Assembly (NCBI RefSeq): GCF_049341065.1 | Contig: NZ_JBMPIX010000002.1 | Coordinates: 420,053 to 484,052 of the forward strand | DNA length: 64,000 nucleotides | Source of the DNA: Pacificoceanicola sp049341065 | GTDB taxonomy: Bacteria > Pseudomonadota > Alphaproteobacteria > Rhodobacterales > Rhodobacteraceae | Reading direction: 5' to 3' | In this document: positions 8,755 to 17,962 of the stretch, piece after piece | How the letters are laid out: each line of letters opens with the position of its first letter | Position numbering within the stretch: position 1 is the first letter of the stretch | Notes under the pieces: generated by a model | The model's input: the letters and a program-made list of their open reading frames with translations, nothing else | Database searches by the model: none | Told to the model about the DNA's origin: nothing | Translations under genes and position numbers: made by a program

Positions 8755-11703
8755 ATGTGCGCCGATACGCCTGACACCACCCTGCCCGACTACAAAGATA
8801 CCCTGAACCTGCCCCAGACCGATTTCCCGATGCGCGCAGGCCTGCCCAAGCGCGAGCCCGGCTGGCTTGAGCGTTGGGAAAAGATCGGCATCTACGACCG
8901 CCTGCGCGAAAAACAGGGCCGCCCCGATTTCGTGCTGCATGACGGCCCGCCCTACGCCAACGGCCACCTGCACATCGGCCATGCGCTGAACAAGGTGCTC
9001 AAGGATTTCATCGTGCGCAGCCAGCAGATGCTGGGCCATGACGCGCGCTATATCCCCGGATGGGACTGCCACGGCCTGCCGATCGAGTGGAAGATCGAGG
9101 AACAGTACCGCCAAAAGGGCAAGAACAAGGACGAAGTCCCGGTCATCGACTTCCGTCAGGAATGCCGCAAATTCGCCGAGGGCTGGATCGACATCCAGCG
9201 CGAGGAATTCAAGCGCCTTGGCGTCACCGGCAACTGGCCCGATCCCTATCTGACGATGAATTTCCACGCCGAACGGGTGATCGCCGAGGAATTCATGACC
9301 TTCCTGATGAACGGCACGCTGTATCAAGGCTCCAAGCCGGTGATGTGGTCGCCGGTCGAAAAGACCGCATTGGCCGAAGCCGAGATCGAGTACCACGATC
9401 ACAAGAGCCACACGATCTGGGTGCCGTTCCGGGTCGTCTCGGCCAGCGATTTCAATAACACCGGGGCCTGCCTCGATACCGATCTGCTGTCCGCCCGTGT
9501 GGTGATCTGGACGACGACCCCTTGGACGATTCCCTCGAACAAGGCCGTCGCCTACGGCCCCGGCATTGCCTACGGCCTCTACAAAGTCACCGGCACACCC
9601 GAAGAAAGCTGGGTCTCTGTTGGCGACACCTATGTTCTGGCAGACACGCTGGCCGCAGAAGTGCTGGGCAAAGCCCGCCTTGAAGACAGCCAATGGACCC
9701 GTGTGCGCGACGTTTCCGCCGAGGAATTGGGCGCGCTGACCCTTGCCCACCCCTTCCGGGGTATCGAGGGCGCGGACGGCTTCTGGGACTACGACGTGCC
9801 GATGATCGACGGCGAGCATGTCACCGATGATGCGGGCACCGGATTCGTGCATACCGCGCCCAGCCACGGGCAGGACGACTATGAGTGCTTTGTCGCACGC
9901 GGCTGGATGGACCAGATGACCCACAACGTCGGCGAGGACTCGGAATTTCTGCCGCATGTGCCGCTGTTCGCGGGCCTGCGGGTGTTCGACCACAAGGGCA
10001 AAGAGGGCAAGGCCAACACCGCCGTGATCGACAAGCTGGTCGAGGCCGGCGGCCTGATCGCCCGTGGCCGTATGACCCACAGCTATCCGCACAGCTGGCG
10101 CTCCAAGGCGCCGGTGATCTACCGCAACACACCGCAGTGGTTCGCCGCCATCGACCGCGAGGTTGGTGATGGTCAGGACGAGTATGGCAAGACGATCCGC
10201 CAGCGTGCCCTGACCAGCATCGACCAACTGGTGCAATGGACTCCGCAGACCGGCCGCAACCGCCTCTACTCGATGATCGAGGCGCGTCCGGACTGGGTAT
10301 TGTCGCGCCAGCGCGCTTGGGGAGTGCCGCTGACCTGCTTCGTTAAGAAGGGCACCCTGCCGACGGACGAGGACTTCCTCTTGCGCAACGAAGAGGTGAA
10401 CCAACGCATCGCCGAGGCGTTCGAGGCCGAAGGTGCGGACGCATGGTACAAGGATGGCGCCAAGGAACGCTTCCTTCAAGGCATCGTTGACCCCGGCGCC
10501 TACGAGCAGACCTTCGACATTCTCGATGTCTGGTTCGACTCCGGTTCGACCCATGCCTTTGTGCTGCGCGACCGGCCGGACGGCGCAAAGGACGGCATCG
10601 CCGATCTTTACCTTGAAGGCACCGACCAGCATCGCGGCTGGTTCCATTCCTCGATGTTGCAGGCCTGCGGCACCAAGGGCCGTGCGCCCTATCGCGGTGT
10701 GCTGACCCATGGCTTCACGCTGGATGCCAAGGGCAACAAGATGTCAAAGTCCTTGGGCAACACCATCGCACCCGAGGACGTCACCAAACAGTATGGTGCT
10801 GATATCCTTCGCCTTTGGGTCGCTCAGTCCGATTACACCGCCGACCTGCGGATCGGGCCGGAGATCCTGAAAGGGGTGGCGGACAGTTATCGACGGCTGC
10901 GCAACACCATGCGCTATCTGTTGGGCGCCGTAGCGCATTTTGACGACAGCCAGCGCGTCGACCCGCAGGACATGCCGGAACTGGAACGCTACATCCTGCA
11001 CCGCCTTGCGGAATTGGATCACGTCGTCCGCAAAGGTTATGCCGAGTATGATTTCCAAGGTGTGTTCCAGCAGGTCTTCAACTTCTGCACGCTGGAACTG
11101 TCGGCGTTCTACTTCGACATCCGCAAGGACGCGCTCTATTGCGACGGCGATACCGCGCGCCGCCGTGCTGCCCGTACGGTCATGGATCTGCTGTTCCACC
11201 GCCTGACCACCTGGCTGGCGCCGATCCTCGTGTTCACGATGGAAGAGGTCTGGCTGGAGCGTTTCCCGGGCGATGACAGCTCGGTCCACCTGACGGACAT
11301 CCCGGACACGCCGATGGACTGGCTGGATGAACCGCTTGCCGCCAAATGGCAGATGGTCCGCCGCGCGCGTCGCGCCGTCACCGCGGCCTTGGAAGTGCAG
11401 CGCACCGAGAAGGTCATCGGCGCCTCGCTCGAAGCGGCGCCTGTCGTGCATGTGCGCGATGCCGAAATGCTGGCAGCGCTGAAGTCGGTCACCTTCGAAG
11501 ACATCTGCATCACTTCAGACGTCCGCCTGACCGGGGACCCGATGCCAAACGAGGCCTTCCGCATGCCGGAGGTCGAAGGCGTCGGTGTGGTCTTCGAAAA
11601 GGCAGAGGGCGAGAAGTGCCAGCGCTGCTGGAAAATCCTGCCGGACGTCGGCCAGCACGCGCACGCAGGCACCTGCAAGCGCTGTAACGAAGCCCTTGGC
11701 TAA
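8755..11703 (+). CDS. ileS: Isoleucyl-tRNA synthetase
   Basis: 982 residues, normal length for bacterial IleRS. The class I HIGH motif is at residues 73-76 (H-L-H-I-G-H) and K-M-S-K-S at 662-666. The editing CP1 domain is present with the T-T-P-W-T motif near residue 260. The C-terminus has a zinc-ribbon with C-Q-R-C-W and C-K-R-C-N pairs, as in long eubacterial IleRS. ATG 8755 is preceded by AAGGACG. It charges tRNA-Ile with isoleucine in the cytoplasm. It is monocistronic, with an intrinsic terminator 70 bp downstream. Confidence 0.98.
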   Translation: MCADTPDTTLPDYKDTLNLPQTDFPMRAGLPKREPGWLERWEKIGIYDRLREKQGRPDFVLHDGPPYANGHLHIGHALNKVLKDFIVRSQQMLGHDARYIPGWDCHGLPIEWKIEEQYRQKGKNKDEVPVIDFRQECRKFAEGWIDIQREEFKRLGVTGNWPDPYLTMNFHAERVIAEEFMTFLMNGTLYQGSKPVMWSPVEKTALAEAEIEYHDHKSHTIWVPFRVVSASDFNNTGACLDTDLLSARVVIWTTTPWTIPSNKAVAYGPGIAYGLYKVTGTPEESWVSVGDTYVLADTLAAEVLGKARLEDSQWTRVRDVSAEELGALTLAHPFRGIEGADGFWDYDVPMIDGEHVTDDAGTGFVHTAPSHGQDDYECFVARGWMDQMTHNVGEDSEFLPHVPLFAGLRVFDHKGKEGKANTAVIDKLVEAGGLIARGRMTHSYPHSWRSKAPVIYRNTPQWFAAIDREVGDGQDEYGKTIRQRALTSIDQLVQWTPQTGRNRLYSMIEARPDWVLSRQRAWGVPLTCFVKKGTLPTDEDFLLRNEEVNQRIAEAFEAEGADAWYKDGAKERFLQGIVDPGAYEQTFDILDVWFDSGSTHAFVLRDRPDGAKDGIADLYLEGTDQHRGWFHSSMLQACGTKGRAPYRGVLTHGFTLDAKGNKMSKSLGNTIAPEDVTKQYGADILRLWVAQSDYTADLRIGPEILKGVADSYRRLRNTMRYLLGAVAHFDDSQRVDPQDMPELERYILHRLAELDHVVRKGYAEYDFQGVFQQVFNFCTLELSAFYFDIRKDALYCDGDTARRRAARTVMDLLFHRLTTWLAPILVFTMEEVWLERFPGDDSSVHLTDIPDTPMDWLDEPLAAKWQMVRRARRAVTAALEVQRTEKVIGASLEAAPVVHVRDAEMLAALKSVTFEDICITSDVRLTGDPMPNEAFRMPEVEGVGVVFEKAEGEKCQRCWKILPDVGQHAHAGTCKRCNEALG

Positions 11704-11775
11704 GAGGGGCTCGTCAATTGGAAAGGGCCGCCACGCTCAGTGACGCGCTCCCATTGGTGGCCCTGACACGGAATG

Positions 11776-11805
11776 AGGCTGGCGCGATCTTTGCGCCAGC
11801 CTTTT
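11776..11805 (+). terminator. Intrinsic terminator of ileS
   Basis: A 9-bp GC-rich stem (GGCTGGCGC at 11777-11785, GCGCCAGCC at 11793-11801) with a 7-nt loop is followed directly by TTTT. It lies 70 bp after the ileS stop and needs no alternative explanation. Confidence 0.9.
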
Positions 11806-12205
11806 GAATTTTCGAAACTTTCTGAGCTTCGAACCTTGGCGGATTTCGGGCATTCGGTCGGGAAAAATCCCGAGGCGATTGCAATGCACAACTGCATTGG
11901 AAACGCTTGGTTTCTGAGGCTCAATTCCCTGTCGGATCGGGTCCAGCAGTCATCGCCAATAGATCATGGTTGGGTCTGACGACAGGCAAAAAACCGGCAA
12001 CCCGCTGAATGCCGGACAGATACACAAACAGTACCTTGGTACTTCCGCATCTGTTCATTCGTGGCGTCCAGAGCCGTAGTCCGCTGCATCATCCTGATCG
12101 CGGCACCGGCGAAATCGTTACCGTAGCTGCACGCGATAACATTAATTTCTCCGATGACGGACAGGGTATTCATCCAGATCAAACCCATCCAATTGGAAAA
12201 ACTGA
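11806..12205. other. Noncoding region between convergent ileS and dabA
   Basis: About 400 bp with no recognisable gene, RNA or terminator for the minus-strand dab operon. A 74-codon minus-strand frame (11964-12188) has no start context and no family signal. Confidence 0.5.
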
Positions 12206-14614
12206 CTATTCTGCGGCTATTGCACGTGTGACATCAGTTTGGCTGTTGAACGGTGTCCATTCAAGATTTCCGCTATAGCGCCAGGCCAGCTTGCCTTCGT
12301 CATCCATGGCAATCAAGTGAAGCCAGTTGTTGTCGAACAACGCGCGCACTCCGGGATGGCGGTCGAGGATCTCGGACATTGCCTCTCGGGGGGCTTCGAC
12401 GATCACGGACAAACGCAACGGATCGTGTTGGAAGCCGTCACCATCGTGGACGGATTGCCACGGCAAACCCGGGCGCGGGGCGCCGTTGTTGCCTTCCAGA
12501 ACTCCTATTCCGCCCACCACGTTGTGCAGCAGCTTGTTGCCGCCACCGAACAAATCCGGCGCAACGGTCGAACCGTAATATTGCAGACTGATCCAGCTGG
12601 CGACGACCACCGGGGCGGTCATGATCAATTCCAGAACGCCAAACCCATTATCGCGACGCCAGTCGTAGTTGTGCAGGAATGCCTGCCCTGACAGGTCCGC
12701 ACCATCCGTGCGGTAGCGGGGCGCCGCAACAAAGGCACGGCATCCGGCAAGCCCCCACTCGGGACGTGTCTCGGCCCAGTCTCTTGACCGATATGGGATG
12801 GTCGCGTCGTGATTTGCGCGCGGCAAGCGTTGCGCGCGCACTGCACGCGCAAGGCGCCCGGCTTCGGCCAGCCATTTTTCCAGCTGGCTGAGCTCGTTCG
12901 GCAGCTTACCATCTGGCAAATCCTGCGCGAAAAGCGTCACCTCGTCGGTGGTCGTATGGTGCAGTGCGGGCAGGAATATCGTGTCCGAAGGAATGTCGAT
13001 CCCATCTTCACGCAAACCCAGCTGCACGTCACGATCATTCAGCAAACCTGCAATAAGCCGAGCATTCACGTCCCCCGCGTATCCGCCGCAAGCGCCGCAT
13101 TGCAACGCGCTTTCATGCGGATTGTTGGTGACGTCGGCACCGTGGCCCGCCAGCAGGACAATCGGCGCGAAGTTATCCGTAAGCGACATGGCGGTCAGCA
13201 CCGATTTGGCCATGCCAACACGCGTGATCAGGTCGATCGCCGGATCAAGTTGGGGCGCTGGATCGACCTTTGCCTTACCGCCAAATCCCAGAGAGTCCCG
13301 CACGAGTTTGCCTGCATAAAGCGGACCCGTCGCCTCTACGAAAGCGAAAGAAGACACAGCTGCCAGCTTGAACCGGCCCCAGGCGCGCTTGGCCCGTGCC
13401 GTGTAACGGCGGTTGAGATCGGCCTTCTCCGGCTCGCCCGCCTGTGAGGTCACACCGGCATTCAGCAGCACCGGACCGCGCAGTTCGGTCACGTCCGATC
13501 CGGCGGCTTTGTGCGCGCTGGCCAGCCCGAAGAACCCGGCAAAACCGATTGTCTCGATGGTTTGGTCCTGCGCTTCCAGCGCGCGGCGGAACACTTCGGA
13601 GCGGACATCAATACAAAAGGCCGCCTGTATTTCCGGGCGCCCCTTGGCCTCGCGCGGCTTGCCCCCCGCCAGCCTGTCCGCCAGAGTGCGCTGCGCCGCC
13701 CTTTCTGCCGCGTCCTGAAGCACAGCGTCGATGATATGATCCCGTGACGCCGTCACAGGGGCCTCGTGGGCCTCGACGGTCTTGGCCCAACGCGCTGCGA
13801 TCTGATCTTGGTAGAGGTCGAACAGCGCTTCGTCGAAAACCATGCGGATCGCCAGTAACTCGGTCACTGTGTTGTTCTGTTCGCCCTCCAATTCGGCCTG
13901 CCACAACAGGTAGCGCGCGTATTGCGCCCAGCCGCCCAGCGTCATGAGCCACCGGTGGAACGCGGTCGGCGCCGCGCTGGCGGTCACACCAAGTTTTTCA
14001 GAAACGCGGCCGATCGCGCGCCAATGCGACCGGTTGGTTGCAGCAACAAACGAACAAAAGCCCTTGAGGCCAAGGATCTCGGGCGTCAGATCGCGCGAGG
14101 CGAAATCCCGCCACGCGCTGAAGGCGCCGCCCGTCTTGGCCTGCTGCCAGAGCGCCTGCCCTTGGTCGAAATGACTGGCGGCCCATGCCCCTATGCGATC
14201 TTCGATCACCCCGGGCCAGTCAATGCCGGAAAAATCCGCGGCCAGCTCGGCCACGGTCGGAAGGGCTTTGGGCTCCGGGGCATCTTTCTTCAGGGCGGCT
14301 TTAATGTCCTGAAGGGTCGGCACATTGAGCTGCCCTTCAAGCGCAGACAAGGCATCCAGCACGTCCGCTTCGATAATTCCACCGGCGTCCAGCTTCGCGG
14401 CCCAATGCGCACGTGGCGGCATTATCCGGGCACCTCCAACCCGCGCCAGACGCGCGGCGGTCAGCGCCATATGCTCGTCGGTCTGGCCGAGGAACGGGTT
14501 TACCGCGACACTCGCAGACAGCGGAAACAGCGGCGGGATGGCCTTGGCGGCGTTGTTGGCCTCGTTGACAAGCTCCAACAGGGCGGCGGGATAGGACTCG
14601 AGTTTTGCAAACAT
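12206..14614 (-). CDS. dabA: DabA inorganic carbon transporter subunit (DUF2309)
   Basis: 802 residues from ATG 14614, AGGA 10 nt upstream. DabA is the beta-carbonic-anhydrase-like cytoplasmic subunit of the DAB bicarbonate accumulation pump. The four zinc-site positions of the family are present: C334 and D336 in an F-C-I-D-V-R motif, H491 in A-G-H-G-A-D and C506 in Q-C-G-A-C-G-G; the C-x-D and H-x14-C spacings agree with characterised DabA. It follows dabB by 14 bp in one operon. The protein should convert CO2 to bicarbonate vectorially, driven by cation flux through DabB. Biochemistry is known from the family, not shown here. Confidence 0.95.
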   Translation of the reverse strand: MFAKLESYPAALLELVNEANNAAKAIPPLFPLSASVAVNPFLGQTDEHMALTAARLARVGGARIMPPRAHWAAKLDAGGIIEADVLDALSALEGQLNVPTLQDIKAALKKDAPEPKALPTVAELAADFSGIDWPGVIEDRIGAWAASHFDQGQALWQQAKTGGAFSAWRDFASRDLTPEILGLKGFCSFVAATNRSHWRAIGRVSEKLGVTASAAPTAFHRWLMTLGGWAQYARYLLWQAELEGEQNNTVTELLAIRMVFDEALFDLYQDQIAARWAKTVEAHEAPVTASRDHIIDAVLQDAAERAAQRTLADRLAGGKPREAKGRPEIQAAFCIDVRSEVFRRALEAQDQTIETIGFAGFFGLASAHKAAGSDVTELRGPVLLNAGVTSQAGEPEKADLNRRYTARAKRAWGRFKLAAVSSFAFVEATGPLYAGKLVRDSLGFGGKAKVDPAPQLDPAIDLITRVGMAKSVLTAMSLTDNFAPIVLLAGHGADVTNNPHESALQCGACGGYAGDVNARLIAGLLNDRDVQLGLREDGIDIPSDTIFLPALHHTTTDEVTLFAQDLPDGKLPNELSQLEKWLAEAGRLARAVRAQRLPRANHDATIPYRSRDWAETRPEWGLAGCRAFVAAPRYRTDGADLSGQAFLHNYDWRRDNGFGVLELIMTAPVVVASWISLQYYGSTVAPDLFGGGNKLLHNVVGGIGVLEGNNGAPRPGLPWQSVHDGDGFQHDPLRLSVIVEAPREAMSEILDRHPGVRALFDNNWLHLIAMDDEGKLAWRYSGNLEWTPFNSQTDVTRAIAAE

Positions 14615-14628
14615 GAGATGTGTTCCTT

Positions 14629-16179
14629 TCAGGCTGTTGTGCGCTTGGACCATCCGTCCAGAAGCTTGTCGAAGATCGCGTTGGCATAAAGACCGTTGGT
14701 CAGGTGGACGCGCAGACCGGCCGCCGCCGGGTGCGATGTCCACAGCGGGAAGGTCGCCTGAGCCACTGCGACACAGCCAAAGCTTGCAAGAGCGAGGATG
14801 ATAAGCGCCCACTCCAAGGGCCCGGGGCTTGGGGTCGGAGGCAGGCTGCCCGCCGTGAGGGACAGCGCAACGACCTGAAGCGCGAAATAGCTCACCGAGG
14901 TCATTACGGCATAGATTGCAGTGCGCTGCATCAGCTCTCGTGGTGCGGCATCGGCAAAGCCCTGCGCCAGCAGATAGGCCACGCCAAAGATCAGGATCAC
15001 ACCCAAGGCGATCGCCTGGATCGATTTTTCATCGAAGCCCAGAATGACACCGACCACACCGTAGATCGTGATGGCGACAGCGAAGGCCTGCACCACGTTG
15101 CGCGCGCTTGGCACTGCGATCGGCCCGGGACGGTGGATCGCCGCGACGTTGCGCACAGCCTCGCCGGAGCTGAGAAAGGCGTGCGCCTTGTACAGTGAGT
15201 GCGCCACGATGTGCAGCAATGCCAGCGGGAACAGGGCCAAGCCGCATTGCATGATCATGAAGGCCATCTGCGCGATGGTCGACCATGCCAACGATGTCTT
15301 CACCGCAGGCTGGGTGAGCATAACCAGGCCGCCGAACAGTGCGGTAAACCCTCCGAGCATGACGAGGACAGCCATGACGCCCGGAGCAAGCAGCATCACA
15401 TCCGCGAACCGGATCAAGAGAAACCCGCCCGCATTGATCACACCCGCATGCAACAGTGCCGATACGGGCGTGGGGGCCTCCATCACTTCGGTCAACCAGC
15501 CATGCACCGGGAATTGCGCCGATGCCAGCACGGCCGAAACGGCGATCAGCAGGGCCGCGATGATCGTCATCCAGTTGGCCTCGGCCATTGCAAGGATGGT
15601 CTCGATGTCTGCGGTCCCGGTTTCCGCGATCAGCAGGACGACAGCTCCTGCCAGTGCGAGTTCACTCAGCCGCGCCACTATGGCTTTCTTACGGGCCGCA
15701 CGGCGCGCCGTGACGCGTTCGGGGTAGAACAGGAGCAGGCGGTTCAGAGACAGGCTTGTGAACGTCCATGCCGCGAAAAGCTGGAAGAGATTGCCGGACA
15801 TGACAAGCAGCAGGACGGCGGCCAGCGTTGCAGCCATCCAGCTGGTAAAGGCACCCTGCCGGACCTCTCCATCCATGTAGGTCTTGGAATAGCGCAACAC
15901 GAGCCAGCCGATAAAACTGACCAGCACCAGCATCACCGTGCTCACTGCGTCGAGCCTGACGGACAGGCCAAGGCCAGAGACCCCGATCAGCGGCGAGGTG
16001 CCGGGCCCTTGCACAACAAGCAGCGTTGCGGCCAGCGCAGCGATCACAAAGGCAACGAAGGCCGCCGCCTCGGTCAGTTTTGGAACGACTCCGGGGCGTT
16101 TGCCCGGATGGCGCGCCGCATAGAGTGCCGCAGCAAGCAGGACGATGGGACTGACAAGGGGCAACAAGAGATAAGCCAT
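14629..16179 (-). CDS. dabB: DabB, NuoL-like membrane subunit of the DAB pump
   Basis: 516 residues with 13-14 predicted transmembrane helices and the proton-channel core of the NuoL/MrpA family: H-G-W-L-x-E-x-M-E-A-P-T-P-V-S-A-L-L-H-A-G near residue 225 and a T-S-L-A-W-S-T segment near 290. ATG 16179 has AAGGA about 10 nt upstream. Such short NuoL paralogues paired with DUF2309 proteins are DabB, which couples cation influx to DabA. It is the first gene of the operon and is divergent from the LysR gene, 113 bp away. Confidence 0.93.
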   Translation of the reverse strand: MAYLLLPLVSPIVLLAAALYAARHPGKRPGVVPKLTEAAAFVAFVIAALAATLLVVQGPGTSPLIGVSGLGLSVRLDAVSTVMLVLVSFIGWLVLRYSKTYMDGEVRQGAFTSWMAATLAAVLLLVMSGNLFQLFAAWTFTSLSLNRLLLFYPERVTARRAARKKAIVARLSELALAGAVVLLIAETGTADIETILAMAEANWMTIIAALLIAVSAVLASAQFPVHGWLTEVMEAPTPVSALLHAGVINAGGFLLIRFADVMLLAPGVMAVLVMLGGFTALFGGLVMLTQPAVKTSLAWSTIAQMAFMIMQCGLALFPLALLHIVAHSLYKAHAFLSSGEAVRNVAAIHRPGPIAVPSARNVVQAFAVAITIYGVVGVILGFDEKSIQAIALGVILIFGVAYLLAQGFADAAPRELMQRTAIYAVMTSVSYFALQVVALSLTAGSLPPTPSPGPLEWALIILALASFGCVAVAQATFPLWTSHPAAAGLRVHLTNGLYANAIFDKLLDGWSKRTTA

Positions 16180-16269
16180 GAACAGAATCCTTCAGTTTTC
16201 GCGGCCAAGAAGCTTTCGCGAACAACTAGGGCAGTCGATCTGTCATGAAAAATTCATTGTTCTTACGTT

Positions 16270-16292
16270 ATCGTTTTAATAAATAGAACGAT
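16270..16292. promoter_or_regulatory. Probable LysR-type operator (T-N11-A palindrome)
   Basis: A 23-bp interrupted palindrome, ATCGTT-N11-AACGAT, lies in the 113-bp dabB/lysR intergenic region and ends on the base before the lysR ATG at 16293. T-N11-A within dyad symmetry is the classical LysR-family site, so autoregulation and dab control are inferred. A further ATTGTT half-like element lies just upstream near 16256. Confidence 0.6.
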
Positions 16293-17183
16293 ATGCCGCT
16301 GAACTATCATCACCTCCGATATTTTTGGGCCGTTGCGCACGACGGAAACCTGACGCGCACAGCGCAGCGTCTGAATCTGTCACAGTCGGCCCTGTCGGTT
16401 CAGATCAAACAATTGGAAGAACGTCTTGGCCACGCGCTTTTCGAACGGCGTGGGCGGCAGCTTCATCTGACCGAGGCCGGACGCATTGCGCTGGACCACG
16501 CGGATGCGATTTTCTCGACCGGGCAGGAGCTTGTTGCGACCCTGACCGGCGCTGTCCAAAATCGCAAGGCGCTCCGCGTGGGGGCGCTCGCGACATTGTC
16601 TCGCAACTTCCAGATCGGCTTTCTGAGACCGATGCTGTCACGCATGGATGTTGAAGTGATCCTGCGCTCGGGCAGTCCGGCTGAATTGCTTGACGGCTTG
16701 GAAACGCTCAATCTCGACGTGGTGCTCATGAACCGCCCACCACCAAACGACAGCCTCACCCCCTACGAAACGCACCAGATCGGCGAGCAGGATGTCAGCA
16801 TCGTCGGGACTCCTGAGCGGCTTGACCCAGATCGCCCGATCCGGGAACTTCTCGTTGAACAACCGTTTATCCTGCCGACGACGGACAGCAGCGTACGCAC
16901 CGCTTTTGACGCCATGGCCAGCCGGTTTTCGGTGCGCCCGCAAATCGCCGCCGAAGTGGATGACATGGCCATGCTGCGCCTATTGGCCCGTGAGGATATC
17001 GGGCTGGCTCTTGTCGCCCCGATCGTCGTCAAAGACGAATTGGCTTCCGGTCGGCTCACCGAGGCCAAGGACCACCCTCGGATCAAGGAAACCTTTTTCG
17101 CCATTACGCTTCGGCGCCGGTTCCCAAATCCCTTGGTTCAGGATCTTCTCGAAAGGAGCACCGGGTCCGCACTTCTGGCTTGA
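16293..17183 (+). CDS. LysR family regulator (NhaR-like), divergent from dabBA
   Basis: 296 residues. The N-terminal winged helix-turn-helix is clear (residues 3-62: L-N-Y-H-H-L-R-Y-F, then T-A-Q-R-L-N-L-S-Q-S-A-L-S and L-G-x-x-L-F-E-R), with the NhaR-like opening N-Y-H-H-L. The rest is a LysR effector-binding domain. No ribosome site is visible because the operator palindrome fills the space before ATG, so the transcript may be nearly leaderless. By position it most likely controls dabBA; the effector (carbon status, Na+ or pH) is unknown. Confidence 0.88.
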   Translation: MPLNYHHLRYFWAVAHDGNLTRTAQRLNLSQSALSVQIKQLEERLGHALFERRGRQLHLTEAGRIALDHADAIFSTGQELVATLTGAVQNRKALRVGALATLSRNFQIGFLRPMLSRMDVEVILRSGSPAELLDGLETLNLDVVLMNRPPPNDSLTPYETHQIGEQDVSIVGTPERLDPDRPIRELLVEQPFILPTTDSSVRTAFDAMASRFSVRPQIAAEVDDMAMLRLLAREDIGLALVAPIVVKDELASGRLTEAKDHPRIKETFFAITLRRRFPNPLVQDLLERSTGSALLA

Positions 17184-17274
17184 ATCTGCTGCAAGACAGT
17201 CACGCCCCAGCGCCCTTGGTGAATATTGTTGTCGGCATCTGCGGTCCCCTGATTTCAGAACCGCGCCGCACTGG

Positions 17275-17904
17275 TCATTTCCCAGAGCTGCCTTTCCCGC
17301 CTCCTCGTGGCACGAAAGCGCGACAGGTCGAGTTTGATCCGGACCTAAGCCGCGTCAGGAAACTTCTGAGCCCCTCGCGTCGGTGGGCCGCGGCGCTGGC
17401 ACGTCTGGGCACCAGCGCCTCGGTCAGCCCACCGCCCCAGAGGGCATCGTCAAACCGCAACAGATCACTCTCGACTTGCAAGAAGTCCGCGATCTCATCG
17501 ATGCCGAATGTCGCGCCGAAGACAAAGGCGTCCGCGCCGCTGCCGCCGGTCATGGTGTAATCGCCCACTTTGACGACGCCAGCCCCACCGGAATTGATGG
17601 TCGCAGTATCGTCTCCCGCAAGAGCAATGGCTTCGACATACTCGGTGCCGGTCACCAGAAATTTCTCCGCCGCATTGAGCCGAACGGAAGCCGTCCAAGC
17701 AGAGCCGAGAGTCACGTCGTGCAAGTCGCCGGAATGGGAGACAATGTATCTGATCTCGGTCGAAGTGAGATCGAAATTGGAATTTGCGCCGAGTTTCAGA
17801 TACGCGATACGCTGACCGACCTCGCCCTCGGCCGATTTACGATGACTATTCTGGCGGCTCGTGTATCGAGGAATGCCTGTACCGAGAGGCGCTAAAGCGG
17901 AACG
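17275..17904 (-). pseudogene. RTX (haemolysin-type Ca-binding) protein remnant
   Basis: The minus-strand frame is open from 17904 to 17275 but has no plausible start with a ribosome site. A central stretch reads like the end of an RTX exoprotein: G-G-S-G-A-D-A-F-V-F-G followed by a D-E-I-A-D-F and D-L-L-R-F-D pattern. After that the translation is Arg/Ala-rich and unrelated. I read it as a leftover of a secreted calcium-binding protein cut at both ends; there is no T1SS gene nearby. Confidence 0.45.
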
Positions 17905-17938
17905 TCAAGAGGTATGGGCGCAGGTGAAGCCGCTTGGC

Positions 17939-17962
17939 AAAAAATCAAGCCGGGAGCGCTTG
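17939..17962 (-). terminator. Possible intrinsic terminator of the nas operon
   Basis: On the minus strand CAAGC (17962-17958) and GCTTG (17950-17946) form a short stem with a 7-nt loop, followed by A then TTTTTT. The stem overlaps the cobA stop codon. Short stem, good U-tract. Confidence 0.5.

Noticed and set aside
8605..10710. Long minus-strand frame of about 700 codons opposite ileS
   Set aside because: It is the antisense of a clear ileS and shows only composition-driven text; high GC creates such frames.
11964..12188. 74-codon minus-strand frame after dabA as a PII-like partner gene
   Set aside because: No PII motif, no ribosome site and no start context.
17383..17895. Plus-strand frame of 170 codons opposite the RTX remnant
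   Set aside because: No family signal; the minus strand shows the recognisable RTX pattern.
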